From: Amoebidium appalachense
Lineage: Eukaryota > Ichthyosporea
NCBI GenBank assembly: GCA_963693365.1
Contig: CAVNZM010000003.1
Coordinates: 1,178,001-1,242,000, forward strand
Direction: 5' to 3'
Length of the DNA: 64,000 nucleotides
Within the stretch, counting starts at the first letter, position 1. Every line of letters begins with the position of its first letter. This document shows, piece after piece, positions 1 through 10,827 of this stretch. Below the pieces are notes generated by a model, which did no database searches, was not told the DNA's origin, and saw nothing but the letters and a program-made list of their open reading frames with translations. Position numbers and translations under genes: made by a program.

Positions 1-51
1 AAACACACACGAAAACACATGCCCGCGCACAAGGGCATGCCACACACGCGG

Positions 52-103
<52 letters not shown>

Positions 104-209
104 ACACATACACATCCACACAAGCACACACAAACATAAGCACAAGCACGAGCATGGCTGTGCGTGCATGTGTGCCTTCCTGCCTTCCTGCCTTCCTGCC
201 TTCCTGCCT

Positions 210-250
<41 letters not shown>

Positions 251-326
251 CATGCCCGCCTTCCTTCCTTCCTGCCTGCCTGCCTGCCTGCCTGCCTTCC
301 TGCCTGCCTGCCTGCCTGCCTGCTTG

Positions 327-358
<32 letters not shown>

Positions 359-362
359 CCCG
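1..362. repeat. (CA)n followed by CCTG/CCTT tetranucleotide array
   Basis: A CA-dinucleotide tract fills roughly 54-118. An imperfect CCTG array with CCTT interruptions fills about 176-360. All reading frames here give only low-complexity His/Thr or Leu/Pro/Ala/Cys repeats, so I see no gene. Confidence 0.9.
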
Positions 363-522
363 TGTCATAGATGTGTACGTGCGCGAATTCTTCAGTCCAC
401 AGCGAAACGAACCCAAACTGAGCGCAAACCACAATGATCAGAACAAGCCTTCCCTTTTGAACTGAGCAGTGTGTTTCCTACTTCGTTTATCTTTTTGCTA
501 ATCAACCATGCTTTGCATGCAG

Positions 523-592
523 GCACCCTGGTTGTGTGGTGCACCCTATGTCCAACCACGTGCAAGGCAACCGATGGTGCAGCTTCGTCGAG
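523..592 (+). CDS. candidate internal exon, gene unknown
   Basis: A 70-nt non-repetitive island is bounded by a good acceptor (TTTGCATGCAG) and a donor (GAG/GTAGGG), inside microsatellite DNA. Several frames are open, and in none do I recognise a domain. One frame ends with two leftover bases, which is what the terminal exon at 1330 needs, so the two could belong to one gene. This is inference from splice signals only. Confidence 0.28.
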
Positions 593-638
593 GTAGGGAC
601 ATCTCTCTCCCCCCCCCCCCCCCCCCCCCCCTCCCCCA

Positions 639-671
<33 letters not shown>

Positions 672-774
672 AACACACACACACTATCATGCTCTCTCCC
701 CCCTCTGTCTCTCTGTCCCCCTCTCGATACCCCCCCACCTCCCCCCCACCCTTTCCTCCCTCCCCCCCTCCCTC

Positions 775-808
<34 letters not shown>

Positions 809-1262
809 AGGCGCCACATACACATTGCACCAATGACCCACCTGTTTGTGCTCTTAATGACGACATCGCATGAGTCTAGGGTAATTTGGCACTGGGGGGG
901 AAAAAAAAAGAAAAAAAAAGTCAAACAAGAAAGAAAGAAAAAGAAAGAGAGCATGTGCATAAGTGTGATTTTTGGAAAAACAAAATCAGGACCGATGTTT
1001 GTTTTGTAGTTGGTGGTGGTGGGGTTGTTGTTTGTTAGTTTGGAAGGGGGGAGGAAGGGAAGAGCTAGTTATTTGTCGGTCTGGCTTCCACGATCAGTAA
1101 TGATAGTCACGTCAGGGCAAGCTTATTTATGTGCACACACTCAATCATCTATTGGCGACGCGTGCATGCAGCCACGTACATACACATGCACATGCACAAA
1201 CACGCGCACGGGCACACACAAGCGAACACACACGTGCGCGGGCGTGCACACACACGCACACG

Positions 1263-1329
<67 letters not shown>
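593..1329. repeat. intron-like microsatellite DNA
   Basis: Holds poly-C at about 608-632 and 779-809, (CA)n at about 641-690, an A-rich stretch near 900-950, and a long (CA)n at about 1270-1328 that ends exactly as the acceptor CACAG of the next exon. No coding sequence is recognised. Confidence 0.7.
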
Positions 1330-1330
<1 letters not shown>

Positions 1331-1432
1331 GAGGACATAATTGTCGACTTTGACTATCAGTCCAAGAGTCAAACTCTCTACATCGATGTCCCTGCATCCC
1401 TGTCGGACCCTCAAATATACATCACCTTCTAA
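1330..1432 (+). CDS. candidate terminal exon of an unidentified protein
   Basis: A (CA)n tract ends in CACAG at 1329. It is followed by an open, non-repetitive stretch with balanced residue use, encoding a C-terminus that reads [14 protein letters not shown]...[10 protein letters not shown], then TAA at 1430-1432. The first base completes a split codon, so at least one upstream exon is required. The beta-strand-like alternation of hydrophobic and polar residues resembles the C-terminal beta domain of large glycoside hydrolases, but I cannot assign a family. Poly-C and CT-rich DNA follows immediately. Confidence 0.45.
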
Positions 1433-1437
1433 AACAG

Positions 1438-1472
<35 letters not shown>

Positions 1473-3685
1473 TCTCCCCGCCCCCCCCCCCCCCCTCCCC
1501 TTCTCCTTCCCACCCCATCCTACCCCACCACCTCCCCTTCCCTGCTCCACCCGCCTCTTTGGGCCTATGTAACAGTATAGTACCCTCACATCTTCCGTTA
1601 TTTTCGTGTTTCTTTGTTTCTTTGTTGCATACACACAACTGCATACTTTGGATGCCTATGTATGTACACGTGTAATCACATTTCTGGCGACGCACTCACA
1701 GGATAATATACATTTTAAAACGCCTTGCAGTCCCTCATTTAGGTTTAACCTGTGGGCATGGGGCCCTGGGATTAAGAAATAAAAGGCACGATCTATGTCC
1801 TTTAGTTTTAGTGTCGCTGCATGACCACTTTCGTATGTTTTGATGCACCGAATATGTACGGATTGTGTAGCAATAAACCAGTTGAATTAATTCGTGATTT
1901 TGATAAATGACATGTCGGTTGAGTGACAAACTGATGAAAAGAAATTGTTGGTGTGGTTTTTGACTGAATTTCGTGTCTGTCTGCAAATTGTGTTGGTTGG
2001 TATAAAGAGGTTTAATGTTACAAGAAAGTTGAGTATGGTACGTCTGACTCAAACAGATCGCAAGCTGTAATGGATACTATGATTATTGAACTACAAATTC
2101 TTTGATGTTTGCCGTAAGTGAGCGGCATATGACTTGGCAAATAAAGCAGTTGTACAAACTTGTTCCTTCATCATCATTTTTGCCCCCTTCCCCCACGACC
2201 ACCACCACGCACACACACACCTCCTCCCCGCCCCCCAATAAACCACATACGCGCATGCGCACACGTACGCACACACACACATACACACACAACACACACA
2301 CACACATACACACATACACACACACACGTGCACACACACACAGATACCACCACTACCACCACCACCTTTAAACTAGCCTTTCGACACCTTGAGATGTGTA
2401 TGCAATTGTTGATGCACGGCCGTGAAGCCCGGCCAGAGCTCTCGTCTTCCGCTTGTGAAGGGCTTCCTTTTGACAAAAAACTTTAGGTTCCTTAAGGTGC
2501 CTTATTCTTTTCCCATCGCTTAGATTATCTTCTATTCTATTCTGTATCATTGAATGTCCTTCCTCCCGTTTCTTTTTTGTTATTATTATTCTATTTTTTC
2601 CTCGGGCGGGCCGGGTGACCATGGGTGGGTACGTTGGCCTAGTGGGCCGGTGGTACCGTAGGCCGTACGGTGGTGGACATGAAAGGGTTGAATTCGGATA
2701 TGGGGGGTGGGGGTACCTACCGGTGGGGGGTGGGGGTTTATACACTTTTAAAAAGAGAGGGGGGGAGGGGGGGGGGGGGAAGAGTTTATTTTTCGTTTAT
2801 GCGAACCTGTGTGTGCACGTGTGTGTATGTGTACATGTGTGCGTGCCGCGCGTGCGTGCTAGCGCGCGCGTGTGTGCGTATGTTGTAGAGGGGAAATAGA
2901 AGGGAAATAGATGACAGAGAGTGATAAATAATAATAATCGGGCTGGTTGACCATATATTTATAGATTATACCGTGTACAAGCAGTGTAATAAGAACCAGT
3001 GAGCTTACAAGGATGCTCTGCCAACGTTAGTTACACCTAAATGAACGGTGACCTAAGGAGCGCATCACCACACGTTCATTAGCTAAGCGTTGGTCTATAC
3101 ATAAGTTCCGATAAAGCACTGATCCCCCGTTGCAATCAGCGTCCCTGTAACGTTAGTTACCAAGAAATCTCTATCATCTTCCTTTTATAAAGTTCTTAGT
3201 GTTGCAATGGACACTGTAAACAATGATATACACGGCAATCGGTGAAGTGAGGTGTCAATCGATGGTCAAACAAGCCTTATTATATCCAAAATTCAATAAC
3301 GTTGGCTATTCCGCGAATTTGATAGGTCATAACTCGATAGCGGGGATACAATCGATGGATCTTAGACGTCTAAATGTGATACATGCGAGCCAGTACATTG
3401 GATTAGATAAACACAACAATTTTGAATAGCAGGTATGCCGCGAAACCAGAAAGGTTCGTAGAGTGAATAAGTTAAGATACTGGCAGGCGAATGCGGGGCT
3501 CCCGTCTGCTAGATGGGGCCGGTGGCTCATGCCCCTCGCGCAGGTACAATCCAAAACTGTTATGAGAAAACGAATGTTGAAGAGTGTGTGTGTTTGTGAT
3601 CCACGTCCTGCGTGTGTGCATGTGCTCATGTGTGTACACGTGTGTGCGTGTGTGTGTTCCTATGTGTATCACAGTGTGCACATGC

Positions 3686-3716
<31 letters not shown>

Positions 3717-3905
3717 GCGTGTGTGTGTGTGTGTGTGTGTGTGTTTGTGTGTGTGTGTTTGTGTGTGTGTATGTGTCACGGTTCCTGTCGCGAGAAACTA
3801 GGAGGTACGTGTGCGGGGAAAGTCTTTGGGCGTTTGGGACAGGAAGAGAGGGGTGGGTGGGGGGTGGGGGGGGGGGGGGGGGGGGGGGGAGTAGGGGGGG
3901 CAGTA

Positions 3906-3941
<36 letters not shown>

Positions 3942-3952
3942 TTAGTACACAC
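1433..3952. other. no recognised gene; microsatellites and unique DNA
   Basis: Poly-C lies at about 1439-1500, (CA)n at about 2200-2340, a G-rich stretch at about 2700-2780, (TG)n at about 3600-3775 and poly-G at about 3860-3940. The unique AT-richer DNA at 1600-2150 and 2900-3550 has only short ORFs. The dodecamer AACGTTAGTTAC occurs at both about 3023 and 3152. Confidence 0.6.
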
Positions 3953-4039
3953 CTGTGCACCCAGGGCGACAGTAAACAGGAGCAGAACGACCTGCCAGGT
4001 CCTCATTCCACCACCAGAACCAACCTTGCGGGAACCCAT
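3953..4039 (-). CDS. candidate first exon with signal peptide
   Basis: On the minus strand an ATG at 4039 opens a 29-codon exon that ends CAG/GTGTGT, a usable donor. It encodes a short basic and glycine-rich stretch followed by MRTWQVVLLLFTVALGAQ. This has the n-region, hydrophobic h-region and small residues of a secretory signal peptide. The exon is 87 nt and ends in phase 0. Downstream on the minus strand lie poly-C and (CA)n in the sense direction, as in other introns here. I could not identify the following exons, so the product is unknown beyond probable secretion or membrane insertion. Confidence 0.35.
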
Positions 4040-4865
4040 ATTGTGTGGGCAAATGACTCAACAACGCCGTTACGTGGCTACGCGAAGTACTTTTGAAAAG
4101 AAGTGTGCTTGGTTTGTTTCAGTACGTTTACTGAGTGCCCCCGTTACGTTTTACTGGGTGGTAACGTGCCATAGCTGCCCAAAACGCATTGCCGCGCTCG
4201 CTGCAAACAGCGCAACGATCTAGACAATTGGTACCGAGATGGGCGCAAATTGTCTAATCGCATTTAGAGACCCCTATGGTAGTCAAACTTTGTACCCCAA
4301 AAGTTCAAATTACAGTATTTGTCCCCGGTATCCGTTCTCCGTTCGTTATCGGGGCTATAAACACCCACTTATTTGCTCTTCAAAATCCGTATCAGCGATT
4401 GGGTTAAAGCGTTTTTATCGTTTACCCTCCTCCCATTAGCCAATCAAATCGCATATATTCGCAGCTACCCCGGCCTCCCCTCACCTCCCCCCCTCCACGT
4501 CCGGATCTTTCGAACCCTACTCCTATTTGAACTCGTGGAGTAGAAAGGAGCCTACCGGCCCCAAAGAACTAGTAAAAACCATGGAAATAAGAAAGAAAAC
4601 ATAGAAGTTAGAAAAAGAGACATATATATATCTATCTAGTGGTGCCGGGGTTAGAAGGTGTAGCGTGTGCGCGTATGTGAGAATCCGTTATGGCATTTTG
4701 GAATGTGATCATGGCATTGTGGAATGTTACCAAAGTGTAGTGAACGATCGCGATCGGAAAAATAGAGATGGAAACATGGTGTGAGAGAGAGAGAGAGAGA
4801 GAGAGAATGAGAGACTCGGGAAGAGAGAGAGACAGTAGAGAGAGTCGGAGGAAGAGGGAGGGAGG

Positions 4866-4915
<50 letters not shown>

Positions 4916-5076
4916 ATTATGACAAAGAAGAGTGAGAGAGGAGAGAGAGACGGAGCGCACACATCGATTCAAATGTCGCTCTTTATTATCTGCTAATAAA
5001 TAGTATCCTTCGCGCATCCACCCCTAAACCAGGCCATCCGTGGCCCTAAGGGCCGGGGAACACCCCCATCCATGTC
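4040..5076. other. no gene recognised; (GA)n tract upstream of LINE
   Basis: Unique DNA at 4040-4760 has only short ORFs. Purine-rich (GA)n lies at about 4780-4912. The last part may include the 5' UTR of the retrotransposon, but no 5' boundary is visible. Confidence 0.5.
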
Positions 5077-6261
5077 ATGGCACATGCCTATAATCGTTTC
5101 AGAACCTCTTTCAAAGTTCCATCTACACCCATCACACATGTGCGACCATTAAAACGTCCAGCAGATACACCTACCACAGATGCACAACCAGAAAAACATC
5201 GCCTTAGACTAAGCGCAACACCTATTTACAATACACTACCCATTCAGAATAACACCACACCACTCCGTAGAAACACAATAACAACCATGCCGAAACTTTC
5301 GGTTGATACAGTACTGGCAGAACTTGCCCTCGTTAAGAAACAGCTAAATGAGCTGTTACCACTCAAGAACATGATAGAAAAACTCCAAACAGAAAATACC
5401 CAACTCAAGCTCACCATTGATTCACTCACAGCCCAGCTAAACATTAGTGGATCGCAAAACCCCAAAACTCATGAGCAAACATCTCGCGACGGAGACATTT
5501 CCACCCCAACACAAAACAACACAGGACCGGAAGCACAGCTCCCGGCAGAGTTCCTAGAATATGCGAACTCTCGTAAAACACCCGAGCTCCGCCAAATTGC
5601 CAAGGAAACATATGCCAGCATTCTTGCAGGCAACGAGTACCGCCGCAACTCCCCTCCCAAACCGCCGGCTAAGGGGAACACCCAAGCAAACGGTAACATC
5701 AACATCCCACCCAAATACGAGAGGGTGTATTTCAAAGTCAAGCACGGCAGACGCCCACACAGGGCCATGTGGTCCATCTTCAAGGCTCTCGGCTTCCGGT
5801 GCTCTCGCATCCTTTGTCTGTCCTTCATTGGATACGATGTGCTGGAAGTAGCAGTACGGGGCGACTATAACCGTGCGTTCATCCGTGACGCGACAAAGGG
5901 GTGTGGAAGCTTCTTCACCCACCTCCCAAGCTACGACCCATGCGCGCCGGAAAACATTCAGAAAGCAGACAAAGAACGTAAAGTGTCTGCTAAGAATGCG
6001 TGCGCCACACGTTGTCGTGTACGCATCAGCAAGGCAAAAGAGTTCCTCGCAAAGTTGGAAAACGATGCTACGAGCGTGATAGACACGGACACGAAGGAAC
6101 CAATGTTTTCTGGTGAGAAACTGCTCGAGCGCAAACGCCGATGCGAGATGGAAATCGAGCTCTTCTGCGAACTGTTCGCGCTGGCGGAAGGTCGTGCATA
6201 CGACCCCGTAAGCGACAAGTGGGAACCAACCCCACAGGTGTCGGACCAAACCGATGCCTAA
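5077..6261 (+). CDS. LINE ORF1 protein (coiled-coil, probable RNA-binding)
   Basis: 394 aa, ATG to TAA. The N-terminal ~65 residues are basic and Pro/Thr-rich. Residues ~70-125 form a leucine-rich coiled coil (LAELALVKKQLNELLPLKNM), the trimerisation feature typical of ORF1 proteins. A Lys/Pro-rich linker leads to a folded region at ~205-310 with alternating hydrophobic and basic segments (YERVYFKVKHGRRPHRAMWS), a likely nucleic-acid-binding module. I see no CCHC knuckle. By analogy with known LINE ORF1 proteins it would package the element RNA; that role is inferred from position and architecture. The last codons overlap the ORF2 start (ATGCCTAA), so ORF2 could be translated by termination-reinitiation. 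Confidence 0.75.
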   Translation: MAHAYNRFRTSFKVPSTPITHVRPLKRPADTPTTDAQPEKHRLRLSATPIYNTLPIQNNTTPLRRNTITTMPKLSVDTVLAELALVKKQLNELLPLKNMIEKLQTENTQLKLTIDSLTAQLNISGSQNPKTHEQTSRDGDISTPTQNNTGPEAQLPAEFLEYANSRKTPELRQIAKETYASILAGNEYRRNSPPKPPAKGNTQANGNINIPPKYERVYFKVKHGRRPHRAMWSIFKALGFRCSRILCLSFIGYDVLEVAVRGDYNRAFIRDATKGCGSFFTHLPSYDPCAPENIQKADKERKVSAKNACATRCRVRISKAKEFLAKLENDATSVIDTDTKEPMFSGEKLLERKRRCEMEIELFCELFALAEGRAYDPVSDKWEPTPQVSDQTDA

Positions 6262-9200
6262 TTTATCCTTCTTCTTCTGGAATGCTCGGACACTGGGCCC
6301 CCAAAAGGGCCTCCCCCCCGGGACACTCGACGATAAAATCAGCTACATACAACAACAGACAAACAACCACACGTTTACAGTGATTTGCGAAACACAGTTT
6401 AAAAACCACCACAAATTCAACTCTACATTGGTCGACACATCCACACACCCCGGTTACGCGAAAAACCGAGGCATTATTGTACTTGCCGCACCACACGTGA
6501 GAGTGAAGTGCAAACCGGTAGCAAAAACGGAATTCTCGGTTTCTATAGAGTTTCTTTCTAATGTTTTTACTTTTGTATATTACCCACCATCTATGTCGGT
6601 TGTCGAATTGACTCACGAGTTGTCACAGTTACCAATGTCCACTGTTATTTTAGGTGATTTTAACACGCGACTCCACCACACAGACACACTGCAAGTGAGT
6701 GTCGGGTACCCATCTAAGCCCCCGGAGCGTGCTATCCCTTTAGCAAGGTATGTCCAAAGTCACACTTTGCGGTTCCCTCAAATATCCCATGCCCACAACA
6801 CCGACTGGGGAGTGGCCTTTTGGCCATCAACCATGTCAAAACTCTCTCTCCCTCCTAACCTCTCTAGGTCATCTGACCACTCTCCTATCCTTTTCCTACC
6901 TAAGATCTCCCTTGATCTGCTCCCCCCTCCCCCTCCCACCTTTCGCCTCCGTCTATCCCAGCTTAAGTCACAGTGGGGTAGAGTTGATGTATGTGTATGC
7001 TATGCTACGAAACACCCTATATATATGCGCCTATTAGAATCTGCACAAGCCAGGCCAGATTCACATCTCGTACTAGATACATGCACTAACTTTATTGTTG
7101 ATGATTTGATAGATCTCGGTGATTATGCTGGCGGTGGTAGGAAGGAATATCCCGATGCTCTCTTGTTACCAAACACCACTCCCGCTAGACTAGGTGAACC
7201 CCTGTCTCAAAAGGAAAGCTTGCGCCGGCTTGCTAGTATGAATCGATTTGGCCCCCCTGCTCGTATTATTGGTGATACCACTGGAGACCCCCTCATAGAC
7301 TCTGATAAGTATTTCTCGGAACTGTTTAAAGATAGGACCCCCGCTCAGAAACCTATTGTGTGGCCTGTAGACCCATCTATCCCCATAGAATCGATCCTCC
7401 CCTTTTTCAGTCCCGATGCCATATGGTCTGTGATATCTAGTTATAGCTCTAGTAAGTCTTGTGGACCTGATGGACTCCCTGCTGGGTTTCTTAAAATCCT
7501 TGTTCCCTCCTACCCACAAAAGGAAAGTGATCGTGCTATTAAACCTGATCTTACTATCATGTTAAGCTCTCTCTTTTCTTGGTGTGTTAAATGTGGACAT
7601 GTCCCGTCATCTTGGTTAGATACCTTAGTGATCCCCATAGTTAAGAAGGACTCTGAGGGCCCCATATCATCCTTTCGCCCCATTACACTAACCCAGGTTG
7701 TTCGTAGATTCTTTGAAGCTTGCTTACTTAGGTTATTTGCACATCACCCTAGGTTTCAATCTATTCTTCACATACACCCATGCCAATCCGCTTTTCGTAA
7801 AAACAATTCATGTTATGTTCAAATAATGGCACTGCACGATTCTATGCAAGTTGGTGCACAATATGTTGGCTTTATTGATTGGAAAACTGCTTACGATTCT
7901 GTCTCCCCTGGTCTCCTATGGGAAAAGCTTGCTGCACGGGGTGTACCACACTGCATTGGTGTTCTGTTAGAAGCACTCTTGTCTCAAACCTATGGTAGAG
8001 CTGTGGTTAATGGGCATCTTTCATATGGTTTTGCTCGTACTAGAGGTCTCTTGCAGGGCTCATTGCTTAGCCCCTTTTTGTTTAACCTATTTATAGATGA
8101 TTTGGCTGTCAAGATTTACGCCGAAAACGATGACCCTATTAATAACTTTCCGCCTGCACTTCTCTATGCTGATGATCTGTCCCTCCTTGCCCGTACCCCT
8201 AGACGCCTGCAAAGATTGTTCGATGTAGTGTCAGAGTGGTGCAAGGCAAACCTTATGATCCTTAACATAGACAAATGTGGTGTTCTTGTACCTGATATAG
8301 CTAACAATTTACACACATTTACATTATCATCTAAACCTGTACCTATAGTTCCAGAATACAAATATCTTGGTGTTCCGGTTGATTCTGTTGGTGTTATGTT
8401 TCCCCATATGGTCGAAAAGAGGGTAGAGTTGGCTCGTAAGCGGTTAGCTTTCTTCTCGGCTAATATTTTTAAAGACACACCCCTCCATCCTTCTATTAGA
8501 CTTACATTTATTCGCACTTTTGTCTTCCCGGCATGTGAATATGGTTTACCCCTTCTCGCCGCTTGGATCAAGAAAGAGAGAACTAGAGCGCTTAAACCCT
8601 TGGCAAATTTCCTTGAAGCAGAAGTTGCCTCCTTTCTATCTAACAACTGTTGTAAACCTGGGCCTGTAACGCTCTCGATATATGGTCTGGTCCCAATAGC
8701 TGCTAGAGTATCCTATCTCGCGCTGAAATTCAATAAGCACATAAGCCGCTTAAAGAAGTATTTGCCCTCCCACCCTCTCTTCTCTATCCGACCTGTCCCC
8801 TCCTCACCTCTCCCCTCTTTCCTCCCCTCTCTCTCCCCTTCTCCCCTGGGCACAAATACAAATAAACCCCGCAATAGTGTGTGTGTGACTTTGGACTGCC
8901 ACTTACTTATTAAACATGTACACAATCACAAGATAATCACGCAATATAACAAATGGAAAAAGATACCAAACGACACTAGACCCGATGAAAGCATACACCT
9001 TGAAAAACTAAGCCTTATGTCTCGTTTTATATATACTGACCGCCTCAACCATATTGCCAAATATGGCACTCGCAAGTGTATAACACCTAAATACATATTA
9101 CCTTCCTGTAGAACTGGTCTTTCTCTAGCTGATGGTATTATTGATCAATTACCACGCTTTTACTGTACACGTGCTATACAGTGGAGATCTAATAAGTATA

Positions 9201-9448
9201 AGGTGGCATCATTTGCATGCCCAAACAACACACACACACACCAGTTTAACCGGTCATGTATCGCCAAATGTAGTTTGATAGACCACATAATACCGCAACA
9301 CACACACGTCACATTCACAACAGACACCCAGAAAGATAGCCTACCTGTAAATTACAACATCCTTGATTTTATACTAAACACGCGTAACTACGACCTGTTT
9401 ATTAGATGTATTGATTGGCTTGAGAAACACATCACTACAAAATTATAG
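6254..9448 (+). CDS. LINE ORF2: APE endonuclease and reverse transcriptase
   Basis: 1064 aa. The apurinic endonuclease-like domain covers residues ~5-215: WNAR near the start, catalytic E46 in ICETQ, GDFN at 134-137 and SDHSP with D208/H209. The reverse transcriptase spans ~390-720, with motif A around D542 (FIDWKTAYDS), motif B GLLQGSLLSPFLFNLF, and the catalytic YADD at 638-641. A thumb-like region and a long C-terminal part follow, with no canonical zinc knuckle I can see. The enzyme would nick target DNA and prime reverse transcription of the element RNA. From about residue 60 codon use is more AT-rich than in ORF1. No stop or frameshift interrupts the frame. Confidence 0.93.
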   Translation: MPNLSFFFWNARTLGPQKGLPPGTLDDKISYIQQQTNNHTFTVICETQFKNHHKFNSTLVDTSTHPGYAKNRGIIVLAAPHVRVKCKPVAKTEFSVSIEFLSNVFTFVYYPPSMSVVELTHELSQLPMSTVILGDFNTRLHHTDTLQVSVGYPSKPPERAIPLARYVQSHTLRFPQISHAHNTDWGVAFWPSTMSKLSLPPNLSRSSDHSPILFLPKISLDLLPPPPPTFRLRLSQLKSQWGRVDVCVCYATKHPIYMRLLESAQARPDSHLVLDTCTNFIVDDLIDLGDYAGGGRKEYPDALLLPNTTPARLGEPLSQKESLRRLASMNRFGPPARIIGDTTGDPLIDSDKYFSELFKDRTPAQKPIVWPVDPSIPIESILPFFSPDAIWSVISSYSSSKSCGPDGLPAGFLKILVPSYPQKESDRAIKPDLTIMLSSLFSWCVKCGHVPSSWLDTLVIPIVKKDSEGPISSFRPITLTQVVRRFFEACLLRLFAHHPRFQSILHIHPCQSAFRKNNSCYVQIMALHDSMQVGAQYVGFIDWKTAYDSVSPGLLWEKLAARGVPHCIGVLLEALLSQTYGRAVVNGHLSYGFARTRGLLQGSLLSPFLFNLFIDDLAVKIYAENDDPINNFPPALLYADDLSLLARTPRRLQRLFDVVSEWCKANLMILNIDKCGVLVPDIANNLHTFTLSSKPVPIVPEYKYLGVPVDSVGVMFPHMVEKRVELARKRLAFFSANIFKDTPLHPSIRLTFIRTFVFPACEYGLPLLAAWIKKERTRALKPLANFLEAEVASFLSNNCCKPGPVTLSIYGLVPIAARVSYLALKFNKHISRLKKYLPSHPLFSIRPVPSSPLPSFLPSLSPSPLGTNTNKPRNSVCVTLDCHLLIKHVHNHKIITQYNKWKKIPNDTRPDESIHLEKLSLMSRFIYTDRLNHIAKYGTRKCITPKYILPSCRTGLSLADGIIDQLPRFYCTRAIQWRSNKYKVASFACPNNTHTHQFNRSCIAKCSLIDHIIPQHTHVTFTTDTQKDSLPVNYNILDFILNTRNYDLFIRCIDWLEKHITTKL

Positions 9449-9468
9449 CGCACGCGCACACACACACA

Positions 9469-9531
<63 letters not shown>

Positions 9532-9563
9532 CCAGCTGATACCGAGTGTCCCGAGGGGAGCCC

Positions 9564-9603
<40 letters not shown>
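9449..9603 (+). repeat. LINE 3' end: (CA)n and poly-A tail
   Basis: Directly after the ORF2 stop comes (CA)n at about 9455-9531, then about 35 nt of unique sequence (ACCAGCTGATACCGAGTGTC...), then roughly 35 A residues. This is the expected 3' structure of a poly-A LINE. Confidence 0.7.
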
Positions 9604-9604
<1 letters not shown>

Positions 9605-10827
9605 GGGGAACCCCAACTAATTGATTTCTCCTTGTAGTCTTTATGGTGTCTCGTAGAGAAAGTAAACCCTGATATATAGTCACCACCCGACATCTATGTA
9701 CGTGATCATGATATACCGCTGAGGGGATATTCCGAGCAAAACCCCCCCCCCCATACCTGAGACTGGTTCTCTTTGCCTCGAGTAAACAGCGTAAACCCCA
9801 TATGTGTATGCACATGTGTGTGTGTGTGCGTGTGTGTGTTTGACGGGGGAGGGGGGGGGGGTGGGTTGGGGGGGGGGGGGAAGGAGGAGGCTACGTGTAT
9901 GTTGTGTTTTGGGAGGAAGAGTTAGTGTTGATGTGAACGTGAGCACACAGGGGAGCCATGATCGAATACTAAATCTATACTATGATGTCGAAGTGTTTAG
10001 GCTATCCGGGAAACATAGGGAGAGAGAAAGAAATGTCAGTGGAGAAGGTTGTTAGTTGGTGTGACTGTATGATGGTTTTGGTGGTGGTGTGTGCGTAGGT
10101 ATGTGTGACAGTATGTGTATGTGTGCATGTGTGTGTGTGTGTGCATGTGTGTTATATCAAACTGTGCGCCAAATGGGACGGGCGTGCGTGTGTGCGTGCG
10201 TGTGTGTCGGCCCATCTGGCGCTATGACAGGTGTGAGTCACCAGGCGGTGGTGGCCGGTGACGTCATCACTGGTTACGTGTGTACCTCGGGTGTATCGAT
10301 GCAGAAATTTCCTCATCACAACGGCACAAACGTTACCGTCACCTTCAAACTTTTGCTTCCAGTTTCTGTATGGTCACTTACTCAACATTGCACCGTTAAA
10401 TAGTATTCTGTATATGTACTGCGTCACATAGCGAGGTGAATGCTGGAACCAGACACCTCTCAGTCTCCTTTCTCTGTCCCGTTTTTGAAGGGACCACAGG
10501 TTAACTCAGTAGACGGCATTGGACTTGTTGCTACGCTCCAATCTCCCTGGCCATGCCATGTTTGGTAGTTAAGCAAAGTGACAAAGGGAATTATTAGCCT
10601 TATCGCTACTTGAAATAAGCATCGCTACTTGAAATAAGCATGTGCGCATTCAAAGCTTTATAGCTAGGAATAGGCGTTTAAAAGATTCTTTTTTGAATAA
10701 GAAAAACGCAAAACGCTAGCTTGAGAGAGGAAAGATCTCAGGAACAAGTGGGCGAACGGCTTTTCTTCTTTTCTTGTTTTTCAAGCATCAACCGAGTTCG
10801 TGAATTTTCCGACACTACTACGACAAG
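9604..10827. other. no gene recognised; BET1 upstream region
   Basis: (TG)n and poly-G lie at about 9805-9900 and more TG at 10090-10200. The remainder is unique. A 19-nt direct repeat, ATCGCTACTTGAAATAAGC, occurs twice in tandem at about 10602-10639, some 190 nt upstream of the BET1 start codon, so it could be part of the promoter or 5' UTR. Confidence 0.5.

Larger units (their letters stand above)
5077..9603 (+). mobile_element. LINE-type non-LTR retrotransposon, both ORFs intact
   Basis: The element has the order ORF1 (coiled coil), ORF2 (APE endonuclease plus reverse transcriptase), a short 3' region with (CA)n, and a poly-A tail at about 9569-9603. No LTRs are visible. ORF1 and ORF2 are uninterrupted and overlap by 8 nt. 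The sequence after the tail (CGGGGAACCCCAA) resembles CGGGGAACACCCCCA at about 5054, just before ORF1. That could be an imperfect target-site duplication, which would imply a very short 5' UTR, but chance is equally possible. Intact ORFs and a long uninterrupted A-tail suggest a recent insertion. Confidence 0.85.

Noticed and set aside
10089-10403. 104-codon ORF after a TG repeat
   Set aside because: Half of it is repeat-encoded Cys/Val, and the rest lacks splice support and resembles no family.
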